A DNA stretch of 64,000 nucleotides from the NCBI RefSeq assembly GCF_018336155.1, contig NZ_JAGYHF010000013.1, positions 62,001-126,000 of the forward strand, read 5' to 3'. Both the position numbers and the translations under genes were made by a program. The notes below the pieces were generated by a model. It was not told where the DNA came from, did not search any database, and saw only the letters and a list, made by a program, of their open reading frames with translations. Positions 24,939-33,826 of the stretch are shown in pieces; the first letter of the stretch is position 1, and the number at the start of each line of letters is the position of its first letter. This DNA comes from Pseudomonas rustica. Lineage in GTDB: Bacteria; Pseudomonadota; Gammaproteobacteria; Pseudomonadales; Pseudomonadaceae.

Positions 24939-25202
24939 GTGGCTAAAGACGAGAAGAAAAGCAAAGGTGAAGCTTCCAAGGCCAGCAAGGACTTGAAGGA
25001 CAAGAAGTCGTCACCGGAAAAGAAATCCGCGGCAGCCTCGGCGCTTTCGAAATCTTCCGATAAGAAAGACAAGAAAAAAGACGCCGAACCGAAAAAAGCC
25101 GATAAGAAGGCCGATAAGAAAGCCACCAAGAAAGCTGATAGCAAGCCTGAAAAGGCCAAGAAATCAGAGAAGGCCGACAAGCCGGCGAAGAAGAAAAAGT
25201 AA
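24939..25202 (+). CDS. lysine-rich low-complexity protein
   Basis: An 87-residue protein, more than a third lysine with Ala, Asp, Glu and Ser, made of short KKADKKADKKATKKADSK-type repeats. It has no hydrophobic core and should be disordered and strongly basic, similar in composition to histone-H1-like or AlgP-type C-terminal domains of Pseudomonas. The GTG at 24939 has AGAGGTGA five bases upstream and is preferred to the ATG at 24918. A perfect stem-loop terminator follows. Nucleic-acid binding is plausible but inferred only from charge. Confidence 0.6.
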   Translation: MAKDEKKSKGEASKASKDLKDKKSSPEKKSAAASALSKSSDKKDKKKDAEPKKADKKADKKATKKADSKPEKAKKSEKADKPAKKKK

Positions 25203-25213
25203 CCTCTGCTATC

Positions 25214-25236
25214 GGCTAGGGCGCTACGCCCTAGCC
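25214..25236. terminator. bidirectional stem-loop terminator
   Basis: GGCTAGGGCG-CTA-CGCCCTAGCC is a perfect ten-pair stem followed by TCTTCTCTTCTT on the plus strand. It lies between two converging genes. Confidence 0.75.
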
Positions 25237-25246
25237 TCTTCTCTTC

Positions 25247-25768
25247 TTACAAATCTTTGTTGATGTCTGGTGGCAGCGGGCCGAGGAACATTCTCTTCAA
25301 TCGATCACGACCCAATGCGCGCGTCAGTTCTGAAAAGACGCAATACACGAAGATCAAAGTAATCAGCAGAATCTGCACTGCCCAGAATTGAGGCCAGTTC
25401 ATCGAAGTCCACAACGTGGCGTTCGCGTCCATGAAGCTGTGTGCCTCTTTCCAGAACTCATACAGCCGCTCCAGATAATGAACGACCAGCGCAACCAGCG
25501 CGTACATGAGCGTTTTCCAGGTGACGTTCCAGATCAGCGGCTTTTCCGGAAAGCGATTAATGAACGGCAGCATGTCTGCGACCAGCACGGATTTGCCGAG
25601 CACCAGCGACGCGATCAGGATTGACGTGGAGACCGGCATCGAAACGCCTGTGCCTTTCATCATCAGCGTACGGATGAGGGCGACGATGTGCAGAATGATG
25701 AAGAAAAATACGGTCGGCGGAATGGCCTTCATGACTTCGTGCTTGATCGTGTGGAGTACGGCTTTCAT
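25247..25768 (-). CDS. hypothetical four-helix membrane protein
   Basis: A 173-residue protein starting MKAVLHTIKHEVMKAIPPTV, with hydrophobic segments near residues 19-36, 46-64, 84-100 and 125-145. A conserved-looking LYEFWKEAHSFMDA loop and a basic C-terminus (GRDRLKRMFLGPLPPDINKD) follow. AGGGG six bases before the ATG supports the start. It appears to be transcribed alone. I recognise no domain with a known function. Confidence 0.6.
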   Translation of the reverse strand: MKAVLHTIKHEVMKAIPPTVFFFIILHIVALIRTLMMKGTGVSMPVSTSILIASLVLGKSVLVADMLPFINRFPEKPLIWNVTWKTLMYALVALVVHYLERLYEFWKEAHSFMDANATLWTSMNWPQFWAVQILLITLIFVYCVFSELTRALGRDRLKRMFLGPLPPDINKDL

Positions 25769-25940
25769 ATCGATCCCCTGAGCGAGTACAGCACAGCGCT
25801 TGGTGTTTAATGATCGAACGAGCTTAGTCGAAAATTACGGGTTGCCCTCCCCCTGTGCCTTCCGGGCGTCATAACAGGCTAGCCCCTGCCCGCTCTGCCT
25901 TGTCAGAGCAGGCGGGCACGGGATAAGTGACTGCAACGTT

Positions 25941-27263
25941 TTACTCGGCCAGCGCTAACCGCAACCGGCTTCGATGGGACAACCCTGCGTGCAAGGTAAA
26001 TGCAACGATCACCGTAGCGGGCGCGGAAAAGCTGCTGAAGCCGCCGCCGGAAAACATCAACGCAAGACCTAATGCTGTCGCGCCAAACCAGGCCGTCAAG
26101 CCTACCGGATTGAACTCGCCCACCCGATCGAGCGCTGCCACGTCACTGCGTCCGTAGATAATTTGCGCCAACGCCACTCCCACCCAGGCCACGACGAAAA
26201 TCCCCTGATAGGCCAGCGCCTTGAGGAGGTAGGCAAACACGTCCGCCAGCATCAAGCCGTAGACGATCACCCCCACCGCTACGGCCCACATCAGGTACGA
26301 ACCGCGAAGGCCAAATCGACCAAAGAACGCCTGCATATTCAACGTCGCCAGGTAGTAATTGGCGGTGTTGATACGGGTTTGCGTAGCCCAGACAAACAGC
26401 AATCCCCACAGGCCCATCAACTGCAAAATCGCCATCACCACCGAGACTTCGTTCAACGCGCCTTCGTGGGGAATGCTGCTGACCAGATAAATGCCTGCCG
26501 CGCCGTTGAGTAGGAACGTCACCGCGTAGAACGGCATGCCGAAGTTCCAGCGACCGTGGTATCTGGCGTCTTCAGGCTTGCCGAAACGCGCATAGTCGAA
26601 GGTGAACAGCATCAACACCCAGACGCCCATGTAGGCGACAAAACAATCCCACCAGCCGAAGGCATCAGGCGTTGCCGGGCCGAAGTCCAGCCATTGCGGC
26701 TGGTAGCCATAACGGCTGATCGATAGCCCTACCGCCACCAGCAATCCCCCGAGGTACACCGGCAGCAACACGCCGTTGAGCTTGTCCAGCCAGTGCTGCA
26801 CGCTGCCCAAGATCATCGGCACGCTGTACAGAACCACCGCCAATGCGGCCAGCGGATAGATCAGTTCGGGATACAAGTGATTAAGCGCGACAGCGATCAC
26901 CGAACCTTCGAACACCGCGTAATAGATCGCGGTCGAGAAGAAAATCAGCGTCGCCAGGCACGCTCCGGTGCTGCCGAACAATAGTCGTGAAAACAACGCC
27001 ACCGACAATCCGCTGCGAATCGCAAAGCGGCTGAGCACGCTGTTGACCAGGCCATAACAGATTACCGACAGCACCATGCCGATCAGCGCATTGCGCGCAC
27101 CGAAGGACAACGCCAAAGAAGCGCCCACCACGATGTAAAACATCGCACTGCACACCGCCCACCAGGCCATCGTCAGGGACAGTCGCCCCATGCGTGCTTC
27201 GGCGGGAACGGGATGATGCGCCGGATCTTGCCCGGTTTGATTCGATTGCGATAAAGCAGCCAT
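25941..27263 (-). CDS. NCS1-type purine-cytosine permease family transporter
   Basis: A 440-residue membrane protein with about 12 hydrophobic segments. MGRLSLTMAWWAVCSAMFYI near the start, SGLSVALFSRLLFGSTG and WVLMLFTFDYARFGKP are NCS1 (CodB/Fur-like) features. The ATG at 27263 has GGAG nine bases upstream; an in-frame TTG at 27278 overlaps that site and is less likely. It is the last gene of the pxpA-accB-accC-pxpB-pxpC set on the same strand, 111 bases after pxpC. The likely role is uptake of the substrate handled by these enzymes, perhaps 5-oxoproline or a related lactam; this is context inference. Confidence 0.75.
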   Translation of the reverse strand: MAALSQSNQTGQDPAHHPVPAEARMGRLSLTMAWWAVCSAMFYIVVGASLALSFGARNALIGMVLSVICYGLVNSVLSRFAIRSGLSVALFSRLLFGSTGACLATLIFFSTAIYYAVFEGSVIAVALNHLYPELIYPLAALAVVLYSVPMILGSVQHWLDKLNGVLLPVYLGGLLVAVGLSISRYGYQPQWLDFGPATPDAFGWWDCFVAYMGVWVLMLFTFDYARFGKPEDARYHGRWNFGMPFYAVTFLLNGAAGIYLVSSIPHEGALNEVSVVMAILQLMGLWGLLFVWATQTRINTANYYLATLNMQAFFGRFGLRGSYLMWAVAVGVIVYGLMLADVFAYLLKALAYQGIFVVAWVGVALAQIIYGRSDVAALDRVGEFNPVGLTAWFGATALGLALMFSGGGFSSFSAPATVIVAFTLHAGLSHRSRLRLALAE

Positions 27264-27374
27264 GTGCGTGAACTCCAAAACCAGTCGAAGGTTGAAGCGC
27301 GGGCAGCCGTCACCGCACCGAAGTGCGGCGTTGGCGTACCGTATGGCATGACCCGCGCTTGACGGCGGGCAGAA

Positions 27375-28349
27375 TCAGGAAGGGAACAGCTTGCTCAGGC
27401 AGCTGAGTTTTTTCTTATAGGAACGTCGCGCTTCCAGCGCCTCTTCGAGGGTCACCGCGACAAAGCGGGCCTTCTGGTTGGGTTGCATTTGGCCGATCAA
27501 ATCAAGGTCGGCGCTGATCACCGTACCAATCATTGCGTAGCCTCCACCGGACACCGCATCACGATGCAACACGATGGGTTCGAGCCCGGCGGGCACCTGA
27601 ATCGAGCCGATCGGATAGCAACTGTCGACGATGTTCGACGGATCGGAACCGGCGCCGAACGGCTGCTCGCGGGGCTGAAAGCTCAGCGCGCTGCCGCCCT
27701 TGTAGCGATAGCCGATGCGGTCGGCTTCCGAACCGACCGTCCACGGCTCGGCAAAAAAGCTCTTCGCCGCCGATTCAGTCAAGCGGTGGTAGTACAAACC
27801 GGGCACCACCCGCAGAGTGATTTCGCCACCCAGTGATTGCCGTAACGCCATGGGCAAACTGGCCCCGGCGCGGCTTTTGCCACTGGCAATGCCGACGGGC
27901 AATTCGTCACCCGCGATCAGACGTCGCCCCTGAAAACCGCCGAGCGCGCCCAGCGCATAGGTGGAGCGACTGCCGAGTACCACCGGCACATCAATGCCGC
28001 CGGCCACCGCCACGTACGCGCGGGCACCTGCCTTGGGAAAGTCAAAGCGCAGCACTTGCCCGGCCTTCACGGTGAAGGCGGTGTCGTGGTGCATTTCCAC
28101 GCCATCGACCCGGGGCGTCATGTGCGCGCCGCTGACCGCCACCAATGCGTCCTGTCGAAACTCCAGCTCGGGCCCGAGCAGCGTGCATTCCAGTGCCGCC
28201 AAACCGGGCGGGTTGCCGACCAATTGGTTGGCCACACTCAAGGCGTACTGATCAAGCGCGCCGGACGGCGGAATGCCCAAATGGTAATAACCTTCGCGGC
28301 CCAAGTCTTGTACCGAAGTGGCGAGGCCGGGTTTGAGAACCTTGATCAT
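27375..28349 (-). CDS. pxpC: 5-oxoprolinase subunit C / biotin-dependent carboxyltransferase domain protein
   Basis: A 324-residue protein of the KipA/AHS2 family. It begins MIKVLKPGLATSVQDLGREG and has GIPPSGALDQYALSVANQLV, GARAYVAVAGGIDVP and the terminal QPNQKARFVAVTLEEALEAR, all typical of PxpC. With PxpA and PxpB it forms ATP-dependent 5-oxoprolinase, which opens 5-oxoproline to glutamate. The same fold forms the carboxyltransferase part of urea carboxylase/allophanate systems. Its ATG overlaps the pxpB stop by four bases (ATGA), which implies translational coupling. Confidence 0.85.
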   Translation of the reverse strand: MIKVLKPGLATSVQDLGREGYYHLGIPPSGALDQYALSVANQLVGNPPGLAALECTLLGPELEFRQDALVAVSGAHMTPRVDGVEMHHDTAFTVKAGQVLRFDFPKAGARAYVAVAGGIDVPVVLGSRSTYALGALGGFQGRRLIAGDELPVGIASGKSRAGASLPMALRQSLGGEITLRVVPGLYYHRLTESAAKSFFAEPWTVGSEADRIGYRYKGGSALSFQPREQPFGAGSDPSNIVDSCYPIGSIQVPAGLEPIVLHRDAVSGGGYAMIGTVISADLDLIGQMQPNQKARFVAVTLEEALEARRSYKKKLSCLSKLFPS

Positions 28350-29218
28350 GCCAATACCTCCTGCAGCGACTTGGGATAGCCAACGGGGTCGGCGAGGAAC
28401 GCGTCCAGCGAAAATTCCACCGGCCGAATCCGCAGATCAAAGCTTCCGGCGTCCACTTCTGCCACCGCGGAGTCGTAGGCTTCTCGATCCATCGGCTTGA
28501 ATTGCACGATGTCGCCTGGACGGAAAAACACCATGTGTTCTTTCAGGTACGCGAGGTGTTGTTGCGGGTCGTAGATCGGCGCGGGGGTGACGCCAAACAT
28601 CTGATAACCGCCGGCGCCGCGCACCGAATAAATGCAACCAAAGCAACCGCCGTGGCCCAGGGTCAATTTCGGTGTATCGGTGCGCGGGCGCAGGTACTTG
28701 GGCACCTGCAACTGACGCTCACGCTCGACCATCTGAAACATGAAGGGCAGCCCGGCAACGAAGCCGACCATCGAGACAAACCACGGCGCGCCGCTGTGGG
28801 CCGCGATGAAGGCATCGACGTCGGCCAGTCCGTTGATGCGGGCAGCGTATTCAAGATCCGTGGCGCTCGGGTCTTGATGACGGTCGCGAAAACGCATCAG
28901 GGTTTCGTGAGTCCAGGGATCGTTGTAGAGCACCGGAATCTCGATAATCCGCGTCTGCAATGTGCGCTCGGCGACGGCTCCGGCCTCGGCGATTTTTACC
29001 GCTTCGAGCAAGGTGTGAGGGGCGATGCGATCCGGGTCGAAACGAATCTGGAATGACGCGTTAGCCAGGCAGATATCGAGCACGCCATCCAGCGCCAGCC
29101 GTTCCACAGCGCGGGTGACGGCCAGACCTTTGAAGAACGCGTCCAGAGACATGCTGTCACTGACTTCGGCAAACAAATGCTCATCGGCGCCAAAGCTGTA
29201 TCGGATGGGCGTACTCAT
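28346..29218 (-). CDS. pxpB: 5-oxoprolinase subunit B family protein
   Basis: A 290-residue protein of the KipI/AHS1 family. The N-terminal 80 residues resemble PxpB (RYSFGADEHLFAEVSDSMSL). The C-terminal cyclophilin-like part has FVAGLPFMFQMVERERQLQV, HGGCFGCIYSVRGAGGYQMF and VFFRPGDIVQFKPM. It is longer than E. coli PxpB (218 residues), as is common in clusters with a dedicated biotin carboxylase. Overlaps of four bases at both ends with accC and pxpC show tight coupling. Confidence 0.85.
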   Translation of the reverse strand: MSTPIRYSFGADEHLFAEVSDSMSLDAFFKGLAVTRAVERLALDGVLDICLANASFQIRFDPDRIAPHTLLEAVKIAEAGAVAERTLQTRIIEIPVLYNDPWTHETLMRFRDRHQDPSATDLEYAARINGLADVDAFIAAHSGAPWFVSMVGFVAGLPFMFQMVERERQLQVPKYLRPRTDTPKLTLGHGGCFGCIYSVRGAGGYQMFGVTPAPIYDPQQHLAYLKEHMVFFRPGDIVQFKPMDREAYDSAVAEVDAGSFDLRIRPVEFSLDAFLADPVGYPKSLQEVLA

Positions 29219-30588
29219 GCTTCACCTCCGCTGCGGCGCTCGGCCAGCCAGGTTTCCAGGGTGCCGGTGTGAAAGTCGGCGCTGTGCAGCCACGGTTGCT
29301 CGAGCAATTCAGCGTGCAACGCCAAGGTGTTGGCCATGCCGGTGAGCGTGGTGTTCGCTACCGCCACTTGCGCGCGGGCCAGCGCTTCGGCGCGATCGGC
29401 ACCATGAACAATCAGTTTCGCCAGCAGCGAGTCATAGTACGGCGGCACCCGGTAGCCTTGATACAGATGCGTATCGACGCGAATGCCCTCGCCGCTCGGC
29501 CAGATCAGTTCTTCGACCAGACCTGGACTCGGGAAAAAATCCCGCGCCGGATCTTCAGCGTTCAAGCGCATTTGCAGGGCGGCGCCGTTGAGTCGGATGT
29601 CGCTTTGCTGGAAACCCAGCGGCTCGCCGCCAGCGATGCGTAACATGGCTTGAACCAGATCGATACCGGTGATCAGTTCGCTGACCGGGTGCTCGACCTG
29701 AATCCGCGTATTCATCTCGATAAAGAAGAACTCGCCAGTGACGTCGTCATACAGGTATTCCAGCGTGCCGGCGCCCTTGTAGCCCAACGATTCGGTCAGA
29801 CGCACAGCGCTTTCGCAGAGGGTGTCCCGTTGCTGTTGGTTGAGGACTGGCGACGGCGCTTCTTCGAAGATTTTCTGCCGCCGACGTTGCAGCGAGCACT
29901 CGCGCTCAAACAAATGCACGGCGTGCTGACCGTCGCCCAATACCTGCACTTCAATGTGCCGGGCCCGGCTGATAAACCGCTCCAGATACACCGCGCCATT
30001 GCCAAACGCCGCTTGGGCTTCGCGCTGGGAGCGGGGAAATTCTTCGCTCAGTTGCTCGGCGTTTTCCGCCAGACGAATACCGCGCCCGCCCCCACCGGCC
30101 GACGCTTTGATCAATAACGGGTAACCCACGGACTCAGCAGCCTTGAGTGCCGACTCGACGTCAAACAGTTCACCCGGCGAACCCGGCACCACCGGTACGC
30201 CAGCGGCTTGTGCGGTACGCCGCGCCTCGGCTTTATCGCCCATGCGCCGGATCGTCTGCGCGCTTGGGCCGACGAAAATGGCGCCAACCGCCACCACCGC
30301 TTCGGCGAAATCGGCGTTCTCTGAAAGGAAGCCGTAGCCGGGATGCACGGCATTGGCGCCCGTGGCTTTCAGGGCGCCGAGCAAGGCCTCGACGTTGAGA
30401 TAACTTTTATCGGCACGGGCCGGGCCAAGAATGTGGATCTCATCGGCCATGCGCGCGGCCTGGGAATCGACGTCCGCCTCGCTGCACGCAGCAACGGTGG
30501 GAATGCCCAGTTCTTTGGCGGCGCGGATAATCCGCACGGCGATTTCGCCACGATTGGCGACCAACAGTTTATGAATGGTTTGAGTCAT
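29215..30588 (-). CDS. accC: biotin carboxylase (AccC-like)
   Basis: A 457-residue ATP-grasp enzyme. It starts MTQTIHKLLVANRGEIAVRI; the biotin-carboxylase signature YGFLSENADFAEA, the glycine-rich ATP lid SAGGGGRGIRLA and the EMNTRIQVEHPVSE active-site motif are all intact. It carboxylates biotin on the BCCP using ATP and bicarbonate. The ATG at 30588 has GAGGG upstream. Being in a pxp operon with its own accB, it is probably a second AccC paralogue dedicated to this pathway, not the fatty-acid enzyme. A rigorous substrate assignment is not possible from sequence. Confidence 0.9.
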   Translation of the reverse strand: MTQTIHKLLVANRGEIAVRIIRAAKELGIPTVAACSEADVDSQAARMADEIHILGPARADKSYLNVEALLGALKATGANAVHPGYGFLSENADFAEAVVAVGAIFVGPSAQTIRRMGDKAEARRTAQAAGVPVVPGSPGELFDVESALKAAESVGYPLLIKASAGGGGRGIRLAENAEQLSEEFPRSQREAQAAFGNGAVYLERFISRARHIEVQVLGDGQHAVHLFERECSLQRRRQKIFEEAPSPVLNQQQRDTLCESAVRLTESLGYKGAGTLEYLYDDVTGEFFFIEMNTRIQVEHPVSELITGIDLVQAMLRIAGGEPLGFQQSDIRLNGAALQMRLNAEDPARDFFPSPGLVEELIWPSGEGIRVDTHLYQGYRVPPYYDSLLAKLIVHGADRAEALARAQVAVANTTLTGMANTLALHAELLEQPWLHSADFHTGTLETWLAERRSGGEA

Positions 30589-30598
30589 GATCGCGCCC

Positions 30599-30844
30599 TC
30601 ACTCGTCGTCGAGTGTTGCGACGACTTGACCCGGTTCCACCGGATCACCGTCTTCTACCAAAAAGGCACTGAGGCGACCAGCCGTCCCGGCGGTCAGTTC
30701 GGAGAACTGCTTCATGACCTCGATCAGGCCAATGACCGTGTCAGCGCCGACCTGTGCGCCGACCTCGACGAAGTTCGCCGATTCCGGGGTGGCTTTGCGG
30801 TAGAAGGTCCCCGGCAACGGGGTGATGACTGTGTGTTCGGCCAT
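30599..30844 (-). CDS. accB: short biotin carboxyl carrier protein (AccB-like)
   Basis: An 81-residue single biotinyl domain: VITPLPGTFYRKATPESANF, then VGADTVIGLIEVMKQFSEL with the biotinylated Lys in VMK, and VEDGDPVEPGQVVATLDD. The usual EAMKM is EVMKQ here, a variant seen in pathway-specific carriers. It lacks the Pro/Ala-rich N-terminal region of fatty-acid BCCPs. The ATG at 30844 is the natural start. Ten bases separate its stop from the accC start; the operon begins with pxpA 94 bases upstream. Confidence 0.88.
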   Translation of the reverse strand: MAEHTVITPLPGTFYRKATPESANFVEVGAQVGADTVIGLIEVMKQFSELTAGTAGRLSAFLVEDGDPVEPGQVVATLDDE

Positions 30845-30938
30845 GTCTGTTCCTTTTGGAATAGTTGTAGAAAGGCAGGCAAAAAGTGAATCGTTGGGCA
30901 AACCCTCGCGTCTCTGTGCGAGGTGTTTGCGTCAGGTC

Positions 30939-31697
30939 TCAGCGCGGTGCGCGAACCGTTATGCCCGCGCCATCCAGCGCGCGACGCGTGGCTTCGACCA
31001 ACGCCAGAGCTCCCGGCGTGTCGCTGTGCAAACAGATGGAATCAAACTCAATGGCGAAGTCTTCGCCCTCGACAGTGCGCACCACGCCTTGCTGGCAAGC
31101 ACGCAGCACGCGTTCGGCGACGTGGGCCGGGTCGTAAGCCCGCACGTTGCGGGTGAACACGATGGAGCCACTGAGGTCGTATTCGCGGTCGGCGTAGAAC
31201 TCGCGAATCACTGGTTGGCCGAGCTCTGTGGCAACCCGCCAGATCACCGAATCGGGCATGCAATACAACAGCAATTCCGGCTCCAGACGCTGGAGATTTT
31301 CCACCAGCAAACGGGCGGCCTCCTCGTCCCGCGCCAAGTGCATGTAGAGCGCGCCGTGGGGTTTGATGTGCTGCAGGGCCACGCCTTGAACCCGGGCGAG
31401 TTCACGCAGGGCGCCCAACTGATAGAGCATGTCGTCGACCAGTTCCTGGGCCGGCGCGTTGATGTGCCGACGGCCAAAACCCACCAAGTCGCGAAACCCC
31501 GGATGCGCACCGATGGCTACGCCCAGACGCTTGGCCTGCTCGACGGTGCGGCGCATGGTGGAAGGGTCGCCGGCATGAAAACCGGTGGCGATGTTGGCCG
31601 AACTGATAAAGCCCATCAGCTCATTATCGACACCATCGCCGATGGTCCACGGGCCAAACCCTTCGCCCATGTCAGAGTTGAAATCTACTGCCTGCAT
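30939..31697 (-). CDS. pxpA: 5-oxoprolinase subunit A (LamB/YcsF family)
   Basis: A 252-residue protein with the family signature at the N-terminus, VDFNSDMGEGFGPW, followed by SANIATGFHAGDPSTMRRTV, GAHPGFRDLVGFGRR and HIKPHGALYMHL. It belongs to the PxpA/YbgL/YcsF metal-independent TIM-barrel-like family, the catalytic part of 5-oxoprolinase ABC. The ATG at 31697 gives the family start. It is first in the operon and divergent from the LysR gene, with palindromic operator candidates between them. Confidence 0.88.
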   Translation of the reverse strand: MQAVDFNSDMGEGFGPWTIGDGVDNELMGFISSANIATGFHAGDPSTMRRTVEQAKRLGVAIGAHPGFRDLVGFGRRHINAPAQELVDDMLYQLGALRELARVQGVALQHIKPHGALYMHLARDEEAARLLVENLQRLEPELLLYCMPDSVIWRVATELGQPVIREFYADREYDLSGSIVFTRNVRAYDPAHVAERVLRACQQGVVRTVEGEDFAIEFDSICLHSDTPGALALVEATRRALDGAGITVRAPR

Positions 31698-31765
31698 AGC
31701 ACCTGCTCCCGACGCTTGTGACTTCATGCAGGTCAAGTTAGATTCCCGCTACCCCCCTTGGGAAG

Positions 31766-31806
31766 ATCTATTAATAGATAGGGTATCTTCTGAAAAACAG
31801 ATACCC
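31766..31806. promoter_or_regulatory. palindromes in the pxpA-LysR divergent promoter
   Basis: A perfect 14-base palindrome ATCTATTAATAGAT (31766-31779) is followed two bases later by GGGTATC (31781-31787) and GATACCC (31800-31806), an inverted repeat with a 12-base spacer of T-N-A LysR-box type. Both sit in the 126 bases between divergent genes, so they are good LysR operator candidates. Confidence 0.55.
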
Positions 31807-31823
31807 CGTCACTCGGAGTACCC

Positions 31824-32741
31824 ATGTCACTGACCCTGCGCCAAGTCCGTTATTTCGTCGCCACCGCCGAGATCGGGCAAATTTCCCAAGCCGCGATCCA
31901 TTTGAATATTTCCCAGTCGGCCGTGACGACGGCGATCAAAGAACTGGAAAGCATCCTCGGCACGCTGTTGTTCCAGCGCTCGGCTCAAGGCATGAGCCTG
32001 ACCGACGCCGGTCGGCACTTTTTGAATCGGGCTTACGTGATTTTGCGCAGCGTCGATGACGCATTGAACAGCCCGTTGCCGGACATCCGCGCCAGCGGTG
32101 TATTGCGCCTGGCGGCGAGTTACACGGTGATCGGATACTTCCTGCCACACCATCTGCAACGGCTTGAGCACTGGCATCCAGACGTGGCCATCGAAGTCCA
32201 CGAACAGGAGCGGCAAGCGATCGAACAAGGCTTGCTGGAAGGTCGTTTTGACATGGCCGTGGTGCTCACCGCCAACCTCACCCACCCGGACATCGTCTCG
32301 GAAATACTCTTCAACTCCGAACGCCGGTTATGGCTGCCCAGCCACCATCCGCTGTGCGAACGCTCGGCAGTCAGCCTCGCCGACGTTGCGAAAGAACCCT
32401 ACATTCTGCTGACCGTCGACGAAGCTGAACATAGCGCCAAGCGCTACTGGGAACAGGCACATCAGCAACCCAACGTGCGGGTACGCACCAGTTCAGTCGA
32501 AGCGGTGCGCAGCATGGTCGCCAATGGCAGCGGCGTGGCAATCCTCTCGGATTTGGTACACCGCCCCTGGTCACTGGAAGGCAAACGGATTGAAACTCTG
32601 ACCGTCACCGACAAAGTGACGCCGATGAGTGTCGGGCTGGCCTGGCATCGCGAACGCGAATTCAGCCCGGCGATGCAGGCGTTTCGTAACTATTTCCACG
32701 ATGCATTTCTGGCGCCGCAACAGCTGTCTGCGCGACGGTGA
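31824..32741 (+). CDS. LysR-family regulator of the pxp operon
   Basis: A 305-residue LTTR starting MSLTLRQVRYFVATAEIGQI. The HTH is SQAAIHLNISQSAVTTAIKE (residues 21-40) and the effector domain spans about residues 90-300. It is divergent from pxpA, and the interval holds two clear dyads. It is probably a substrate-responsive activator of pxpA-accBC-pxpBC and the permease; the effector may be 5-oxoproline or a related lactam. The ATG at 31824 has CGGAG six bases before it. Confidence 0.88.
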   Translation: MSLTLRQVRYFVATAEIGQISQAAIHLNISQSAVTTAIKELESILGTLLFQRSAQGMSLTDAGRHFLNRAYVILRSVDDALNSPLPDIRASGVLRLAASYTVIGYFLPHHLQRLEHWHPDVAIEVHEQERQAIEQGLLEGRFDMAVVLTANLTHPDIVSEILFNSERRLWLPSHHPLCERSAVSLADVAKEPYILLTVDEAEHSAKRYWEQAHQQPNVRVRTSSVEAVRSMVANGSGVAILSDLVHRPWSLEGKRIETLTVTDKVTPMSVGLAWHREREFSPAMQAFRNYFHDAFLAPQQLSARR

Positions 32742-32849
32742 CAACCCACTCCACCGCCCACTCCGGAATGCCCAAAGGCGGTTCAAATTGTTTTGCGAAG
32801 TGAGCTATCTTGTCGGCCTGCTGATTCACTCAATAGCCTAGGGAAGCCA

Positions 32850-33734
32850 ATGCTCAGTTCGCTCATATCGAATGGTCAGGTACAAACGCCTGAACAATTA
32901 GAACTGACGGTGCCTTGGTGGAGTTTCACCAAAACAGTTTTGGCGGCGACAGCCCTGTCGCTGGTACGAGATGGGCTGACTACGTTAGACGAGCCCGTGC
33001 CTGATCAGCTTTTCACGCTGCGTCAGCTTCTGCGGCATGAGGCAGGTCTGGCCGATTACGGCGAACTTGCGGAATATCACGCAGCCGTCAGGAATGACGA
33101 ATCGGCCTGGTCGCCAGATGAAATGATGCAACGGCTTGACGCTGCTCGACTTCGATACAGTCCCGGAACCGGTTGGCGTTATTCAAATGTCGGTTATTCG
33201 TTTATCGGCAGGCTCATTGAGCGGCTAACTGATCTGACGCTTGAAGAGGCGGTGCTACAGCGGGCGATTTCACCATTGGGTCTGTCGAATGTTCGCTTCG
33301 CTAAAACGCGCACAGACTTACAAACGACTCACCTTGGAAGCACCTTGAATTACGACCCTGCCTGGGTTTATCACGGTCTGCTGACTGGACCGGTTTCGCA
33401 AGCAGCGCTATTTCTGGATCGCCTCCTCAGCACTGACTTGCTCTCCTCGAATTTGCGCCAGGCAATGCAGGCCGCGCGAACATTGGGCGGCCCGATACCC
33501 GGGCGCCCATGGATCACTCCGGGCTACGGGCTTGGGGTGATGCAGGGCACGATTGGCGGCGGGCATTCCCTCTGCGGGCACACCGGTTGCGGGCCGGGCA
33601 GTGTTATCGCTGTCTATCGTGTTCGTGAGGGCGATGCATCAGCGTGTTGCGCTGTTTTTGAGCCGGGTACCAGTGAAGGTGCTGTCGAGGCCAAGGTCGT
33701 TGAACAGTTGATGCAAGCGCTGCCGCATGTCTAA
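32850..33734 (+). CDS. serine hydrolase, class C beta-lactamase-like
   Basis: A 294-residue protein. SFTK (about residue 25) fits the SxxK catalytic motif, YSNVGY (about residue 111) the YxN motif, and HTGCGPGS near residue 244 the KTG-equivalent (HTG). DQLFTLRQLLRHEAGLADYG precedes them. There is no signal peptide, so it is cytoplasmic, unlike AmpC. Members are mostly peptidases or esterases of unknown substrate. The ATG at 32850 has GGGAAG five bases upstream; an earlier in-frame ATG at 32793 adds non-family sequence. Confidence 0.8.
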   Translation: MLSSLISNGQVQTPEQLELTVPWWSFTKTVLAATALSLVRDGLTTLDEPVPDQLFTLRQLLRHEAGLADYGELAEYHAAVRNDESAWSPDEMMQRLDAARLRYSPGTGWRYSNVGYSFIGRLIERLTDLTLEEAVLQRAISPLGLSNVRFAKTRTDLQTTHLGSTLNYDPAWVYHGLLTGPVSQAALFLDRLLSTDLLSSNLRQAMQAARTLGGPIPGRPWITPGYGLGVMQGTIGGGHSLCGHTGCGPGSVIAVYRVREGDASACCAVFEPGTSEGAVEAKVVEQLMQALPHV

Positions 33735-33826
33735 TTTTTTATGGCATCAACAGCAAGTCGTGGTACATCCTCTCGATCACATCCTGCTCCGAGGCCCACA
33801 AGAGTTTTCGATTTCTGTAGCCAGCT

